Under the pieces are notes generated by a model. The model did not search any database, was not told where the DNA came from, and saw nothing but the letters and a program-made list of their open reading frames with translations. A stretch of DNA of 64,000 bases, from assembly GCA_013214945.1 (NCBI GenBank), contig JABSRT010000007.1, forward strand, positions 124,001 through 188,000, written 5' to 3'. Positions within the stretch are counted from its first letter, which is position 1. Each line of letters starts with the position of its first letter. Origin of the DNA: Gammaproteobacteria bacterium (GTDB lineage: Bacteria; Pseudomonadota; Gammaproteobacteria; Enterobacterales; Psychrobiaceae). Below, piece after piece: positions 37,032-45,881 of the stretch. Both the position numbers and the translations under genes were made by a program.

Positions 37032-37077
37032 TTAAGCTTTTATAGTTAGTGGTTAACGGCTAGCTATAAAAGCTTAA
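37032..37077. terminator. long hairpin after piuC-like gene
   Basis: TTAAGCTTTTATAG (37032-37045) and CTATAAAAGCTTAA (37064-37077) are exact inverted copies. Further pairing toward the loop gives a stem of about 18 pairs. It lies 70 bases past the end of the minus-strand dioxygenase gene. No long U tract follows, so it may terminate or stabilise the message. Confidence 0.5.
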
Positions 37078-37145
37078 CCGTTTGGAACAATGCATTAGTG
37101 CGCTTTAGCTTTGAGTTATGCCGTAGCCGATAATTTAGCGCCAGC

Positions 37146-37826
37146 TTAACACTGGCTCCATGAGCGCACTAAGTTGTGATAAATACCCGTTAAGCGTTTT
37201 ACTTCAAAGTCATCACTGCCGCGATCCATGGTTAATACTTGAATTGACTGGTCTAGTTCAAAAAGTTGCTCACGTTGCCCGCTGTCATTGACTAAGCTTT
37301 GAATCCAAAAAAAGGCGCAAACTCGCTTACCTTGGGTAACTGCTCGTACTTGATGCAAACTGGTTGACGGGTACAAAATTAAATCACCAGCACTTAATTT
37401 TACTTCTTGAGCGCCATATTGAGTTTCGATGGCCAACTCACCGCCTTGGTAATCTTCTGGCTCATCAAAAAATAGCGTTGCAGACACATCTGTACGTAAG
37501 CTTTGGCCATCGGCGAGCGACATAATCGCATTGTCGACATGCAAACCATAATGACCACCATTTTGGTAGCGATTAAATTTTGGCGGAAATATTTTGTTGG
37601 GCAAGGCCGCTGAAATAAACGTTGGATGAGTGCTCAAGCGGTGTAGCAGTGTTTGGCTTAAGTGCTTGGTTAATTCTGCATTATCGTCCAGCTGCTGATT
37701 GGCTTTAACATGAACGGCCTGGCCGCCAGCGGTTAATTTGCCATCTAACCAAGGAGCATGGTCAAGGTGCTCTCGAAACTGTTTCACTTCGTCTTTGCTT
37801 AATACTTGCGGAATGGTAAGTAACAT
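37146..37826 (-). CDS. piuC: PKHD-type Fe(II)/2-oxoglutarate dioxygenase (PiuC/YbiX-like), 226 aa
   Basis: The iron ligands H96 and D98 (YGLHVDNAIM) and H158 (STSLHQVRAV), plus the 2-oxoglutarate-binding R168, are in place. NRYQNGGHYG and GGELAIE are typical of YbiX/PiuC. In other bacteria this gene accompanies iron-regulated TonB receptors, and its substrate is unknown. Here it is last in the exbB-exbD-tonB-receptor-oxidase run. Length and motifs match the family. Confidence 0.9.
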   Translation of the reverse strand: MLLTIPQVLSKDEVKQFREHLDHAPWLDGKLTAGGQAVHVKANQQLDDNAELTKHLSQTLLHRLSTHPTFISAALPNKIFPPKFNRYQNGGHYGLHVDNAIMSLADGQSLRTDVSATLFFDEPEDYQGGELAIETQYGAQEVKLSAGDLILYPSTSLHQVRAVTQGKRVCAFFWIQSLVNDSGQREQLFELDQSIQVLTMDRGSDDFEVKRLTGIYHNLVRSWSQC

Positions 37827-37853
37827 AATTATTTCCTGAAATCGCGTCTTTGA

Positions 37854-38969
37854 CTATGGGTTATAAAGGCAGTCGGGGGTGATATCAGCTAACGTTGCAC
37901 AGCCCATAAGTGCCATGGTTAGCTCAAACTCTTCAACAAACAGCCGTAAAATGTGTGCTACGCCGAGTGCGCCCGCAACACCTAAACCGTGCAATTGTGG
38001 TCGGCCAATCAGTACCGCGTCAGCGCCTAAGGCAATGGCTTTAAAAATGTCCGAGCCACGGCGAATACCACTGTCTAATAACAGGGTGAAATCGGGGCCA
38101 ACCTGTTGGCGAATCAGCGGCAGCATTTCAATGGTGGCCGGTAATCCGTCAAGCGTACGTCCGCCATGATTGGACACCACAATGCCTGCTAAGCCCATGG
38201 CAGCTGCTTTTTTAGCATCGTTAGGATTGATAATACCTTTGAGAAAAATAGGTAATTTAGTTTGAGTTTGTAACCAAGCGATATCTTGCCACGTTGGCGC
38301 ATCGCCCATTATGCCATTAAGAATAATGCTTTGATCTGGGTTTAATGTTTGCGGCGGCAGTTGAGTGTGCTGGCTTAAATTAACCGCTTCAACACCTGCT
38401 GGCATAGTAAAATTCGCGCGTTGTGCACGGTTGCGCAGGCCATTTACTGGTGCGTCAATGGTCACGACTAAGCTGGTATAACCCGCTTGTTCGGCGCGTT
38501 TAACTAATGAGAGAGTATTTTCTTTAGCGTCTTGAAAATATAACTGGAACCACTTGTTGGTGGTTAGTTTATCGGCCATTTGCTCAAGTGTGGTTGAAGC
38601 AAGTGTGCTGCTAATAAAGCCAGTATTAATGACGTTAGCCGCTTCAATAGTGGCTAATTCGCCCTGCGGATGAACCAATTTTTGGTAAGCAACAGGGGCT
38701 AATAATATCGGGTACTTAAAAGATTGCCCGGCTAAATCGCACTGGCTTGAGGCATGCTCAAAGTTAGCCAATACTTTTGGAATGAGTTTAATTTGGTCAA
38801 AGGCATCGCGGTTGTTATTGAGCGTGATGTCATCGGCAACTCCGCCTTCGATATATTCATAAATATCGTGTCGGACAAAATGATGAAATATCCGTTGATA
38901 GTCACCCGGTGAAACAATATCGCGTGGGATCTGCTGCAATGGCGGGCTAATTTTTGCTGAATTTGGCAT
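37854..38969 (-). CDS. FMN-dependent alpha-hydroxyacid oxidase/dehydrogenase, 371 aa
   Basis: The TIM-barrel flavoprotein shows the catalytic motif SNHGGRTLDGLPAT with H268 and R271, an FMN-binding KGI near 244, and the C-terminal LLLDSGIRRGSDIFKAIALGADAV. It resembles lactate/glycolate/mandelate oxidases; the exact substrate is not evident. It lies between a Fiu-like receptor gene and a PiuC-like dioxygenase gene, so a role in processing a hydroxycarboxylate siderophore is possible but inferred. Confidence 0.88.
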   Translation of the reverse strand: MPNSAKISPPLQQIPRDIVSPGDYQRIFHHFVRHDIYEYIEGGVADDITLNNNRDAFDQIKLIPKVLANFEHASSQCDLAGQSFKYPILLAPVAYQKLVHPQGELATIEAANVINTGFISSTLASTTLEQMADKLTTNKWFQLYFQDAKENTLSLVKRAEQAGYTSLVVTIDAPVNGLRNRAQRANFTMPAGVEAVNLSQHTQLPPQTLNPDQSIILNGIMGDAPTWQDIAWLQTQTKLPIFLKGIINPNDAKKAAAMGLAGIVVSNHGGRTLDGLPATIEMLPLIRQQVGPDFTLLLDSGIRRGSDIFKAIALGADAVLIGRPQLHGLGVAGALGVAHILRLFVEEFELTMALMGCATLADITPDCLYNP

Positions 38970-39062
38970 CGTTGACTAATTTAATAAAAATAATAAGTTA
39001 GGTGAATGTATATTATAAACCCAAGCAAGTACGGTTAGCACCTGCCTGAGTTTAGTTGTTGA

Positions 39063-39115
39063 TCACTTTACAATTTTCATAAAGCCTTATTGCTAAGGCC
39101 TTGTCTATAAAGTGA
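39063..39115. terminator. two-part hairpin after fiu-like receptor gene
   Basis: An inner stem AAAGCCTTA (39081-39089) / TAAGGCCTT (39094-39102) is enclosed by an outer pair TCACTTTA / TAAAGTGA. It lies 18 bases past the receptor stop on the minus strand. It may cause partial termination within the operon, since the next gene begins about 95 bases further on. Confidence 0.5.
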
Positions 39116-39132
39116 CGCTTTTAGCAATTTAC

Positions 39133-41457
39133 TTAGAACTCGTATGAAAGCGTTAACTTAGTGTTACGTGCTGCGCCAATGTAAGCAAAGGTAGCACCAC
39201 GATATGCCGTTAAGTAGTAGTCTTTGTCTGCAAGGTTAGCGACGTTTAGGCGAAGTTTTAGCTGTTCATTAATTTCATAATTAGCAAATAAATCGAACAC
39301 TGTATAGCTAGGTACACTTAGCTCCTCGTTGGCAGCGCTGTCAGGTTGGCCAACAAAAATTTCACTTGAATAGGTTGCAACTGCACCCGCAGAAAACTGA
39401 GGTGTGAACTGATAACGTACTTGCGCATATGCACTTTCGTCAGCGAAGTTAGCTAATGCTTTACCAAGAGAATCATCATTAACCGAATCTAAAATCTCTG
39501 AATCCATTAATGATGCACCAAGTTGAATGCTTAGGTCATGAGTAATGTTACCAACTAATGATACTTCAAGCCCTTTAACACGGTTTTTACCTGTATTTAA
39601 AGTACCTTCAGACGTGTAGTCAGCACCTTCCATTACGTCACTTTTGGTGATTTGGAAAATAGCCGCTGTTGCCAATAGTTTTTCATCAAACAGGTTCCAT
39701 TTGGTACCAATTTCGATGTTCTCTACTTTTTCAGGCTTGCTTTGGGCAATCGTTGTTGTGTCGCCACAAATGCCGCCGTAACCACAGTTACCGCCAACAT
39801 CAGACTCGCCGCCGTTAATGTTAGCAGCGGTGCTGTATGTTGCATAAATATTGCCAGCGTCACTTAGCTGATAAACAAAACCGACGTGACCATTCCATAG
39901 AGTATCGTCATATGAATAGTTATTGTCCGTCACAATGCTAGTTGCTCTATCTCGACTGGCAACGGTATTATCGTAATCAAAGTGATCCATACGCACACCA
40001 ACAAAAGCTGACAATTTATCAGTTAACTGTACCGTGTCCATTGCTGACAAAGAGATAGTCTCAACATTGTAGTCTGAGTCTTGGTCACCTTTGGTGATCT
40101 CACGTCCTAATAAATTATTAATGTCGTCAACCAGATCACCGTTAGCATCAAGTCCACAATAGCTTGCACTAACACCACCACGGCCTCCGACAATACAGTT
40201 GGTTGTGCCGGTATTGGTGTAGTTGTAAGCACCATTAGTTACATTCATGTCTGAATATTCAGCGCTGAAAATAAACTGATGTTCCATATCAGCCAGATCA
40301 GCGGTTAAATAAGCATTTAATTGATTAACAAAGTAATCAACCTCTTGCCAACCCTGGTGGGTGCTAAAGGCTGTTGTGGCAGCGCCTGGTGCATCTGGAT
40401 CACTAGCATCTCTGGTACTCGCCTTAATTCCAGTAACGACGTAACCGTTTTCGGTGGTGCCGTAACGCATGCTATTTTGGAACGACAGTTGGTCATTGAC
40501 CTTGTAGTTAGCACGAACCGTGTAAGTTGAAACGGTCGAGTCTAAGAAATCTTCATCTTGGGCGTAGGCAGGGATATCTTTAACTACTTGGTTAGTATCA
40601 CGGATGATGTAGCTGCCTAAATCAGGCTTGTCATGGGCGTTTAAGTAGTAATAATCGGCTACGATTGCTAGTTTTTCTGTCGCATGGAAGTTACCCGATA
40701 ACGCAAAACCGGTGCGTTTTTTATCTGCTGGCGCGCGATCAGGAACATCTGCACCGACCAATAAAATGTTGGCACGTACTGCGGCGTCTTCACTAATCGC
40801 AACATTGCTGTCTAAAGCAAAACGCTTGTAGTCGTTAGTGCCAACACCCGCTTGCAGCTTGTTAAAGTCATAATCAGTGCTTGCTTGCTTCGTTATGCTA
40901 TTAACGGCGCCACCACTTGAACCACGGCCAGCAAAAGTAGAGCTTGGGCCTTTAGTTATTTCAACTTGCTCAACCGCAAAGCTTTCGCGCGTGGTCATGC
41001 CTGGATCGCGAATACTATCGACAAACACATCACTGCGCGCTTCGTGGCCACGGATAACATAACGGTCACCAAAAGCGTTACCGTTTTCACCTGTTCCCAA
41101 GCTAATGCCTGGTTGTGCAGCAAGAATGTCGCGTAAGTCTTCTTTACCTGACTCTTGAATTTGAGTTTGGGTTAACACCGTAATCGTTTGTGGTGTTTTT
41201 GCTAGCTCAGCCACGTGACGTCTGTCACCAGAGATTTTAGCTTTGTATGGCGCACCTTCTTCGGCATAAGGGTTAGTATCACTAGCGCGTTCTGTAACTT
41301 GCATCGTATCAAGTACAATTGGCTCGTCAATATCTTGAGCGTGTACTACATTGCCTACCAATAGTGCCGCAGCACTTAATAGTAAAGCGCTCTTACTGGC
41401 AGAAATAATTGGCTGGCGCAGACTAAGCGCTGGTTTAGCTTTAATACTGTTGTTCAT
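39133..41457 (-). CDS. TonB-dependent siderophore receptor, Fiu-like, 774 aa
   Basis: A long signal peptide (about 1-40, ending VVHAQ) is followed by a TonB-box-like LDTMQVTE. The plug (about 78-195) contains KTPQTITVLTQTQIQESG and FGDRYVIRGHEARSDVFVDSIRD. The barrel ends LTLSYEF. Plug motifs resemble the catecholate receptor Fiu. It is directly downstream of tonB and upstream of the oxidase and PiuC-like genes; fiu and piuC/ybiX are also neighbours in E. coli and Pseudomonas. Catecholate specificity is inferred. Confidence 0.9.
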   Translation of the reverse strand: MNNSIKAKPALSLRQPIISASKSALLLSAAALLVGNVVHAQDIDEPIVLDTMQVTERASDTNPYAEEGAPYKAKISGDRRHVAELAKTPQTITVLTQTQIQESGKEDLRDILAAQPGISLGTGENGNAFGDRYVIRGHEARSDVFVDSIRDPGMTTRESFAVEQVEITKGPSSTFAGRGSSGGAVNSITKQASTDYDFNKLQAGVGTNDYKRFALDSNVAISEDAAVRANILLVGADVPDRAPADKKRTGFALSGNFHATEKLAIVADYYYLNAHDKPDLGSYIIRDTNQVVKDIPAYAQDEDFLDSTVSTYTVRANYKVNDQLSFQNSMRYGTTENGYVVTGIKASTRDASDPDAPGAATTAFSTHQGWQEVDYFVNQLNAYLTADLADMEHQFIFSAEYSDMNVTNGAYNYTNTGTTNCIVGGRGGVSASYCGLDANGDLVDDINNLLGREITKGDQDSDYNVETISLSAMDTVQLTDKLSAFVGVRMDHFDYDNTVASRDRATSIVTDNNYSYDDTLWNGHVGFVYQLSDAGNIYATYSTAANINGGESDVGGNCGYGGICGDTTTIAQSKPEKVENIEIGTKWNLFDEKLLATAAIFQITKSDVMEGADYTSEGTLNTGKNRVKGLEVSLVGNITHDLSIQLGASLMDSEILDSVNDDSLGKALANFADESAYAQVRYQFTPQFSAGAVATYSSEIFVGQPDSAANEELSVPSYTVFDLFANYEINEQLKLRLNVANLADKDYYLTAYRGATFAYIGAARNTKLTLSYEF

Positions 41458-41472
41458 GTTTATCCTACTTAA

Positions 41473-41500
41473 TTATTGGTAATTAGTTATTGGTAATTAG
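41473..41500 (-). repeat. 14-bp tandem duplication at end of tonB
   Basis: TTATTGGTAATTAG occurs at 41473-41486 and again at 41487-41500, exact and adjacent. The tonB stop lies inside the duplication, so the change probably only affected the last few residues or the gap before the receptor gene. Confidence 0.85.
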
Positions 41501-42391
41501 AGAAAAATTAATGGGTATAACTAGAGTCAAACGTGCTCTTTTAAGTTTTTCAGGAGGCTGTGGTAAAGGTTGTGCCAGCTTAAGCATGTCTAATGCCGAC
41601 TGATCTAACAGCTGATGCCCTGAGGTTTTCTTTATGCTCTGCGCTAAAACATTTCCGGTTGGATCGATAGTAAATTGCAGTTGAACAACGCCCTGTTGTT
41701 TTTGTTTTTTTGCTGCAATTGGGTATTGTTTGTATTTGTTGAGCCAGGCGAGTAAATGGGAAAAATAATCTTTATTACTGCCTTTAAAACCACCCGTTGA
41801 TTGCTCCATTGCAATGCCGGTGCCTCGGACGCTCGCTTTGGTTGCTACTTGTTCTTTTGCCGCAACTTGCTTGGTCTCTTGCTCTGTTGGTTGAGTTGGC
41901 TGGCTGACTTTTTTAGGCGGCTGCTGTTTAATCTCTTGTGGCGTCGGCTTAACAACTTTTTGCTGCGCGACCTTTTTGGTGACGACGTAATCAGCTTTTT
42001 TAGTTGTCGGTACTAACTTTTTAGTGGTGAGTTGTTTAACTGCGACTGTTTTTTTCTCAATTATTTTCTTGGTGATTACTTGCTTGACTACCACTGGTTT
42101 AACAGGTTTTGGTTGTTCTTTTTTAACTGCTTTTACGGGCGCTGGTTGGACCGATTCCGGCTTTTTTTGCGGCGTGGTGGCCAAGGCATCTTTGGCTAAC
42201 AACTGCTTAGCCATGTCAGCATAAGAACCGATTTGGCCTAAGCCGACGTCAATACCATTGGTACCTTCGCCAGTTGTACCATCGGTGGGTTGGTGATTCG
42301 CAAAAGCGAAATAACTCACAGCGACCAGCAAATGAAACATAATTGACAGTACGGCCAGCAGCAGACACTTTAACCAAGGGCTAGGGTTCAT
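41483..42391 (-). CDS. tonB: TonB energy transducer, 302 aa
   Basis: An N-terminal membrane anchor (about 8-30) is followed by a long Lys/Pro/Val/Gln-rich periplasmic spacer (about 70-190). The C-terminal TonB domain (about 210-300) has KYKQYPIAAKKQKQQG, GVVQLQFTID and SALDMLKLAQPLP. It adjoins two exbD genes and exbB, which together energise the outer-membrane receptors. The spacer is longer than in E. coli TonB. Confidence 0.92.
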   Translation of the reverse strand: MNPSPWLKCLLLAVLSIMFHLLVAVSYFAFANHQPTDGTTGEGTNGIDVGLGQIGSYADMAKQLLAKDALATTPQKKPESVQPAPVKAVKKEQPKPVKPVVVKQVITKKIIEKKTVAVKQLTTKKLVPTTKKADYVVTKKVAQQKVVKPTPQEIKQQPPKKVSQPTQPTEQETKQVAAKEQVATKASVRGTGIAMEQSTGGFKGSNKDYFSHLLAWLNKYKQYPIAAKKQKQQGVVQLQFTIDPTGNVLAQSIKKTSGHQLLDQSALDMLKLAQPLPQPPEKLKRARLTLVIPINFSLITNN

Positions 42392-42799
42392 TTAATTGGT
42401 CCTAGTCTGTTGAGTAATAAGATTAATAGTGGCGATTTGATGCTGCCTAATAACATTTAATACGGTATCTAGGTAGCCAGCGGTCACCTGTTGGTCGACA
42501 TGTAAATTAATACTATTAGGAACATCTTTAGCGATCGCTTGGCCAAATTGCTCTACTGACATCTTTGTTTCATTCCAATAAATATCGTTGCTCAGGGTCA
42601 AGGTGATTTGGACCGGTTGCGCAGTAATAGGGTGGTCAATCTGAGCCGCCACGGGGTGATTAAGCTCAACCGGAATAGAAGGTTGAATTGAGCCAGCCAC
42701 CATAAAAAATATTAATAATAAAAAAACAATATTGATCAACGGAATAAGCGCATCATCAGATTGCTTTTTACGTGGTGCTTTTACGCTTAAAAGGCTCAT
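42392..42799 (-). CDS. exbD: ExbD/TolR-family protein, 135 aa
   Basis: A single membrane helix (about 22-40) carries the functional aspartate just before it (SDDALIPLINIVF). The periplasmic domain follows, with VDQQVTAGYLDTVLNVIRQ. It lies between tonB and a second exbD. Tandem exbD genes are known in several proteobacterial TonB operons. Confidence 0.88.
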   Translation of the reverse strand: MSLLSVKAPRKKQSDDALIPLINIVFLLLIFFMVAGSIQPSIPVELNHPVAAQIDHPITAQPVQITLTLSNDIYWNETKMSVEQFGQAIAKDVPNSINLHVDQQVTAGYLDTVLNVIRQHQIATINLITQQTRTN

Positions 42800-42802
42800 C
42801 GG

Positions 42803-43276
42803 TTAATCTTCGCTCTTATCGTGCAATACATTACCCAAGGTAACTTGCGTTATGTTGGCCGCTTTTAGTTGGGTTAGGGTGGTCATAATTGTTTGCACAT
42901 CAATTTGTGGCTGTGGAATTAATACCGTGGCCAAGCTTGGGTCGAGCACCGCAATTAAGTCGGCTAACGCGTTAAATTCTTGCGCGTGTTTATCATCGGT
43001 TAAAGCCGTTGTTAACAGTGAAAATGTCTTATTTTCTCTGATGATAACTAACTGGGTTTTTTCTTCGCTGACCAGTGAGTCGCTACCAGCATTAGCCGTT
43101 TGTAATTCAAGCTTATGCCACTTTATAAACGTCGAGGTCAGCATGAAAAACATTAATAAAATGAATACCACATCAATCAATGCCGTTAAGCTAATGGCTT
43201 TTTTTGCGCGCTTTTTTGTTGATAACGACGCTGCCAATGACGGGGTCGCCGATGATAAATTTAAGCTGTTGCTCAT
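42803..43276 (-). CDS. exbD: ExbD/TolR-family protein, second copy, 157 aa
   Basis: The membrane helix (about 30-48) begins with SLTALIDVVFILLMFFML, where the conserved Asp lies inside the helix as in ExbD. The periplasmic region is longer than in the other copy and includes IDVQTIMTTLTQLKAANI. It overlaps exbB by 4 bases. The two ExbD proteins differ enough to suggest a heteromeric complex rather than a recent duplication. Confidence 0.88.
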   Translation of the reverse strand: MSNSLNLSSATPSLAASLSTKKRAKKAISLTALIDVVFILLMFFMLTSTFIKWHKLELQTANAGSDSLVSEEKTQLVIIRENKTFSLLTTALTDDKHAQEFNALADLIAVLDPSLATVLIPQPQIDVQTIMTTLTQLKAANITQVTLGNVLHDKSED

Positions 43277-43998
43277 GAGGCGTTTTGCAATGTGCTGGTG
43301 GCCGGGCTAGTAGTGATTTGCTTGTTCGTAGCGCTAGCTTTGTCATTGGCTTTGATGGTGGCTTGCAAGGTAAATAGCCAGCTAAGATCGTCTTGGATTT
43401 GCTCCGTTTCAACTTCAACTCGACGCTCTAACCAGCTATGCGCTATTGATACTGGGATCGCAACGGCCATGCCGACAGCGGTGGTTAATAACGCCTGCCA
43501 AATACCACCCGACAATATCGCTGGGTTGACTTGCGAACCTGCGGCTTCCATGGCTTTAAATGCTTCGATCATGCCGAGCACTGTGCCTAATAATCCAAGT
43601 AATGGTGCAATCATTGCGATCACTTCTAATACCCGTAAAAAGCTGTGAAGCTGGCTAATTTCCAATTGTGCTAATCGTACTGACTCTGCTTTAGCGCTTT
43701 GGTCATCGAAATCAGCGTTATCAAATAACTGTAATGTTTTGGCAATGATTTTTGAGCGCGGATTCGCTTGGCCATTGACTAATACTAAGGCTTGGCTGCG
43801 GTGATTATTCGCCAGCAGTTTTCTGGCCTGAACCGCACTGGTATTAGATAGTTTTAATACTGCCCAAAATTGCCATGTTTTAAAGAAAAAAACCGCAACA
43901 GCGACGATAGAGCAAAGTGCTAATGCCCAAATGACGGCACCGCCTTCGATTAAAAAATTAAAAAACATAAACATTGGATCTAATAAAGAACTGGCCAT
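43273..43998 (-). CDS. exbB: ExbB (MotA/TolQ/ExbB proton channel), 241 aa
   Basis: Three membrane helices (about 15-37, 130-152, 170-192) are visible, with the conserved VIAMIAPLLGLLGTVLGMIEAF and LTTAVGMAVAIP. It heads the exbB-exbD-exbD-tonB operon, preceded by a strong Fur-like site (44138-44156). It powers TonB by using the proton gradient. Confidence 0.92.
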   Translation of the reverse strand: MASSLLDPMFMFFNFLIEGGAVIWALALCSIVAVAVFFFKTWQFWAVLKLSNTSAVQARKLLANNHRSQALVLVNGQANPRSKIIAKTLQLFDNADFDDQSAKAESVRLAQLEISQLHSFLRVLEVIAMIAPLLGLLGTVLGMIEAFKAMEAAGSQVNPAILSGGIWQALLTTAVGMAVAIPVSIAHSWLERRVEVETEQIQDDLSWLFTLQATIKANDKASATNKQITTSPATSTLQNAS

Positions 43999-44430
43999 TT
44001 TAATACCTCTTAAGCTAATTAATTTGCATTGTTATTGCTGATAAAGCGCTCTGGTCTGCTCCAGAGAATTTAGACTTCATTTGGATCATCACTAAATAAA
44101 TAAAAACGCAAAGCTAAATATGATCGTTAATCGCAAGTCGAATGATTATCATTTGACTCTTGTGTTATAATAATACCGCCTAAAAATTAAGTTTTAGAAA
44201 GAATCTCGCTAAAATATGTTTTGATTGATGTGAACTTAGCGCAAAGTCTAATTTAAAAGTAAGTTTATTATGTTATAAATCAGCCGTTTTCTAAGTCGAT
44301 TGAGAATTGGTATCTCGGCTTAGCCTGCTAAAAACCCGCACATAATAAGAGCTTAATATAGGAATGAATAGTGAGTTTTTACTTACATCACTATGAAGTG
44401 GAACTTAATAATTGATGAATAAATAATCAG
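43999..44430. other. divergent intergenic region between exbB and lysR
   Basis: Apart from the Fur box, no gene or RNA is visible. A+T-rich stretches near 44160-44220 and 44340-44420 probably hold the two promoters. Confidence 0.5.
44138..44156 (-). promoter_or_regulatory. Fur box upstream of exbB
   Basis: The core AATGATTATCATT (44141-44153) is a perfect inverted repeat and equals the central 13 bases of the Fur consensus. It lies about 140 bases before exbB. This supports iron repression of exbB-exbD-exbD-tonB. Confidence 0.75.
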
Positions 44431-45336
44431 ATGGATAGTAATTTTATAAAACGGCTTAAACTAATGGCCATTTTTTGTCATGTAATTGACAGTGGTTCAA
44501 TGCGCCAAGCGGCAAAAAATTTAAATATGACACCGTCAGCTGTCAGTCAGTTCATAACTCAGTTAGAAACAGAATTAGGGATCACGTTAATTTACCGCTC
44601 AACCCGCAAGATAAGTTTGTCGGAGGCGGGTTTAAATTATTACAAGCAAGGGCAGCAAATGTTATTGGCCGCAGAGCGAGCCGATAATGTGATTAGTGAA
44701 CAAAAAGATAGCCTCGACGGTGAATTACGGATATCTGTACCTGTTGGCATGGCGACTAATCCGCTAGCCGAAGCGCTGGCCGATTTATTAAAAAGTCAGC
44801 CAAAACTTAATTTAAGCATTATTGCCAGTGACGAATATGTCGACCCAATTGCCGAGCGAATTGATATTGCGATTAATGTTGGTCAGCCTGCCGATTCAGG
44901 GTTTATTTATCATTATTTAGGCGATCCCGCGCGACATTTTTACGCCAGTCCTGAGTATTTACGGCTACATGGGCGCCCGGTAGTGCCTGCTGATCTAGAG
45001 CAGCATACTTGGTTAGGGTTAAGAAATAACTGCGCATTAAATCAAACCGTTTTGACTAAAGCTGGCAGTGATAGTATTAACTATACGCCTAAACTTAGAA
45101 TGCAGTTTAACGATCTTAACTCGATGATTGCGCATGTTAAAGAAGGGCTTGGCATTGCAGTATTGCCGCAGTTAGAAATTAAACGACTCATTGGCACCGG
45201 TGAGCTGGTGTCGGTATTAGATGATTGGTCAATGCCGGGGTTTCATCTGTATGCGCTGACCATGGATAAAAAACTGTCATTAAAAGTTAAAGTAGCGCTT
45301 GATACGCTTAAAGACTATTTTAATAAGCAAGTTTAA
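44431..45336 (+). CDS. LysR-family transcriptional regulator, 301 aa
   Basis: The N-terminal helix-turn-helix (about 8-66) has SMRQAAKNLNMTPSAVSQFITQLE. The ligand-binding domain (about 90-298) includes LRISVPVGMATNPLA and GLGIAVLPQLEIKRLI, as in the CrgA/DmlR group. It lies divergently from exbB. A role in iron uptake is not shown, and its ligand is unknown. Confidence 0.9.
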   Translation: MDSNFIKRLKLMAIFCHVIDSGSMRQAAKNLNMTPSAVSQFITQLETELGITLIYRSTRKISLSEAGLNYYKQGQQMLLAAERADNVISEQKDSLDGELRISVPVGMATNPLAEALADLLKSQPKLNLSIIASDEYVDPIAERIDIAINVGQPADSGFIYHYLGDPARHFYASPEYLRLHGRPVVPADLEQHTWLGLRNNCALNQTVLTKAGSDSINYTPKLRMQFNDLNSMIAHVKEGLGIAVLPQLEIKRLIGTGELVSVLDDWSMPGFHLYALTMDKKLSLKVKVALDTLKDYFNKQV

Positions 45337-45370
45337 TTAGCAAGTTTAATATGTAAAATAGTGCCGCGTA

Positions 45371-45405
45371 AGTGCCAGATGTAACACGGGGTTTCATCTG
45401 GCGCT
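45371..45405. terminator. bidirectional terminator between lysR and PepSY operon
   Basis: AGTGCCAGATG (45371-45381) pairs with CATCTGGCGCT (45395-45405), with one G-U. It sits between convergent stops. Confidence 0.55.
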
Positions 45406-45410
45406 GGTCG

Positions 45411-45881
45411 TTATTTGGCGAGTAAATTGTCAGGTAAATTCCAGCTGGTAATTAGCTGTTCACCTTGCCAGTTTTCAATGGTTAGCCATACCTTATGGGT
45501 TGCTTGTAAAGCTTCAGGAGCAATGGCGTGAACATGTTGGCCGTGTTGGCTGCCATGTAAAATACCGTCAGTGCCCGCTTGTAAAGTAGCAAGTGGCAGC
45601 GCTGCTGCGCCGATGTTTAAATAAGCTTGGCGGATTTGCGCGATATCACCTTGTTTGAATATAAGCATGAAATCTTTTACGTAACTTTCATCATGCATAT
45701 AAGGTTGTTTTAAATCAAAAGGCATTGGGCTAATTTCGTAAGCGCCTATTTGCTTAGCTGGCCAAAGCGCAGGAAATTCAGGTGCTAATGACTGATAGAA
45801 AAACCAACAAGGTAAAATCAACACCAGCGCATTCAATTTGTATTTGTGGCGATGCCACAGTGAGTTATTAAGACGTGCCAT
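45411..45881 (-). CDS. membrane-anchored protein of unknown function, 156 aa
   Basis: I do not recognise a family. One N-terminal membrane helix (about 15-31) is followed by a periplasmic part with a histidine-rich segment, GILHGSQHGQHVHAI (about 106-120), that could bind metal. The gene overlaps the PepSY gene by one base (TAATG) and belongs to its operon, downstream of a siderophore receptor. A periplasmic helper in iron handling is a reasonable guess but only from context. Confidence 0.75.
   Translation of the reverse strand: MARLNNSLWHRHKYKLNALVLILPCWFFYQSLAPEFPALWPAKQIGAYEISPMPFDLKQPYMHDESYVKDFMLIFKQGDIAQIRQAYLNIGAAALPLATLQAGTDGILHGSQHGQHVHAIAPEALQATHKVWLTIENWQGEQLITSWNLPDNLLAK

Larger units (their letters stand above)
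36765..37145. other. intergenic region with Fur-like site and long hairpin
   Basis: The region holds the Fur-like site at 36831-36855 and a strong inverted repeat at 37032-37077. I see no reading frame or RNA gene. Confidence 0.5.
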
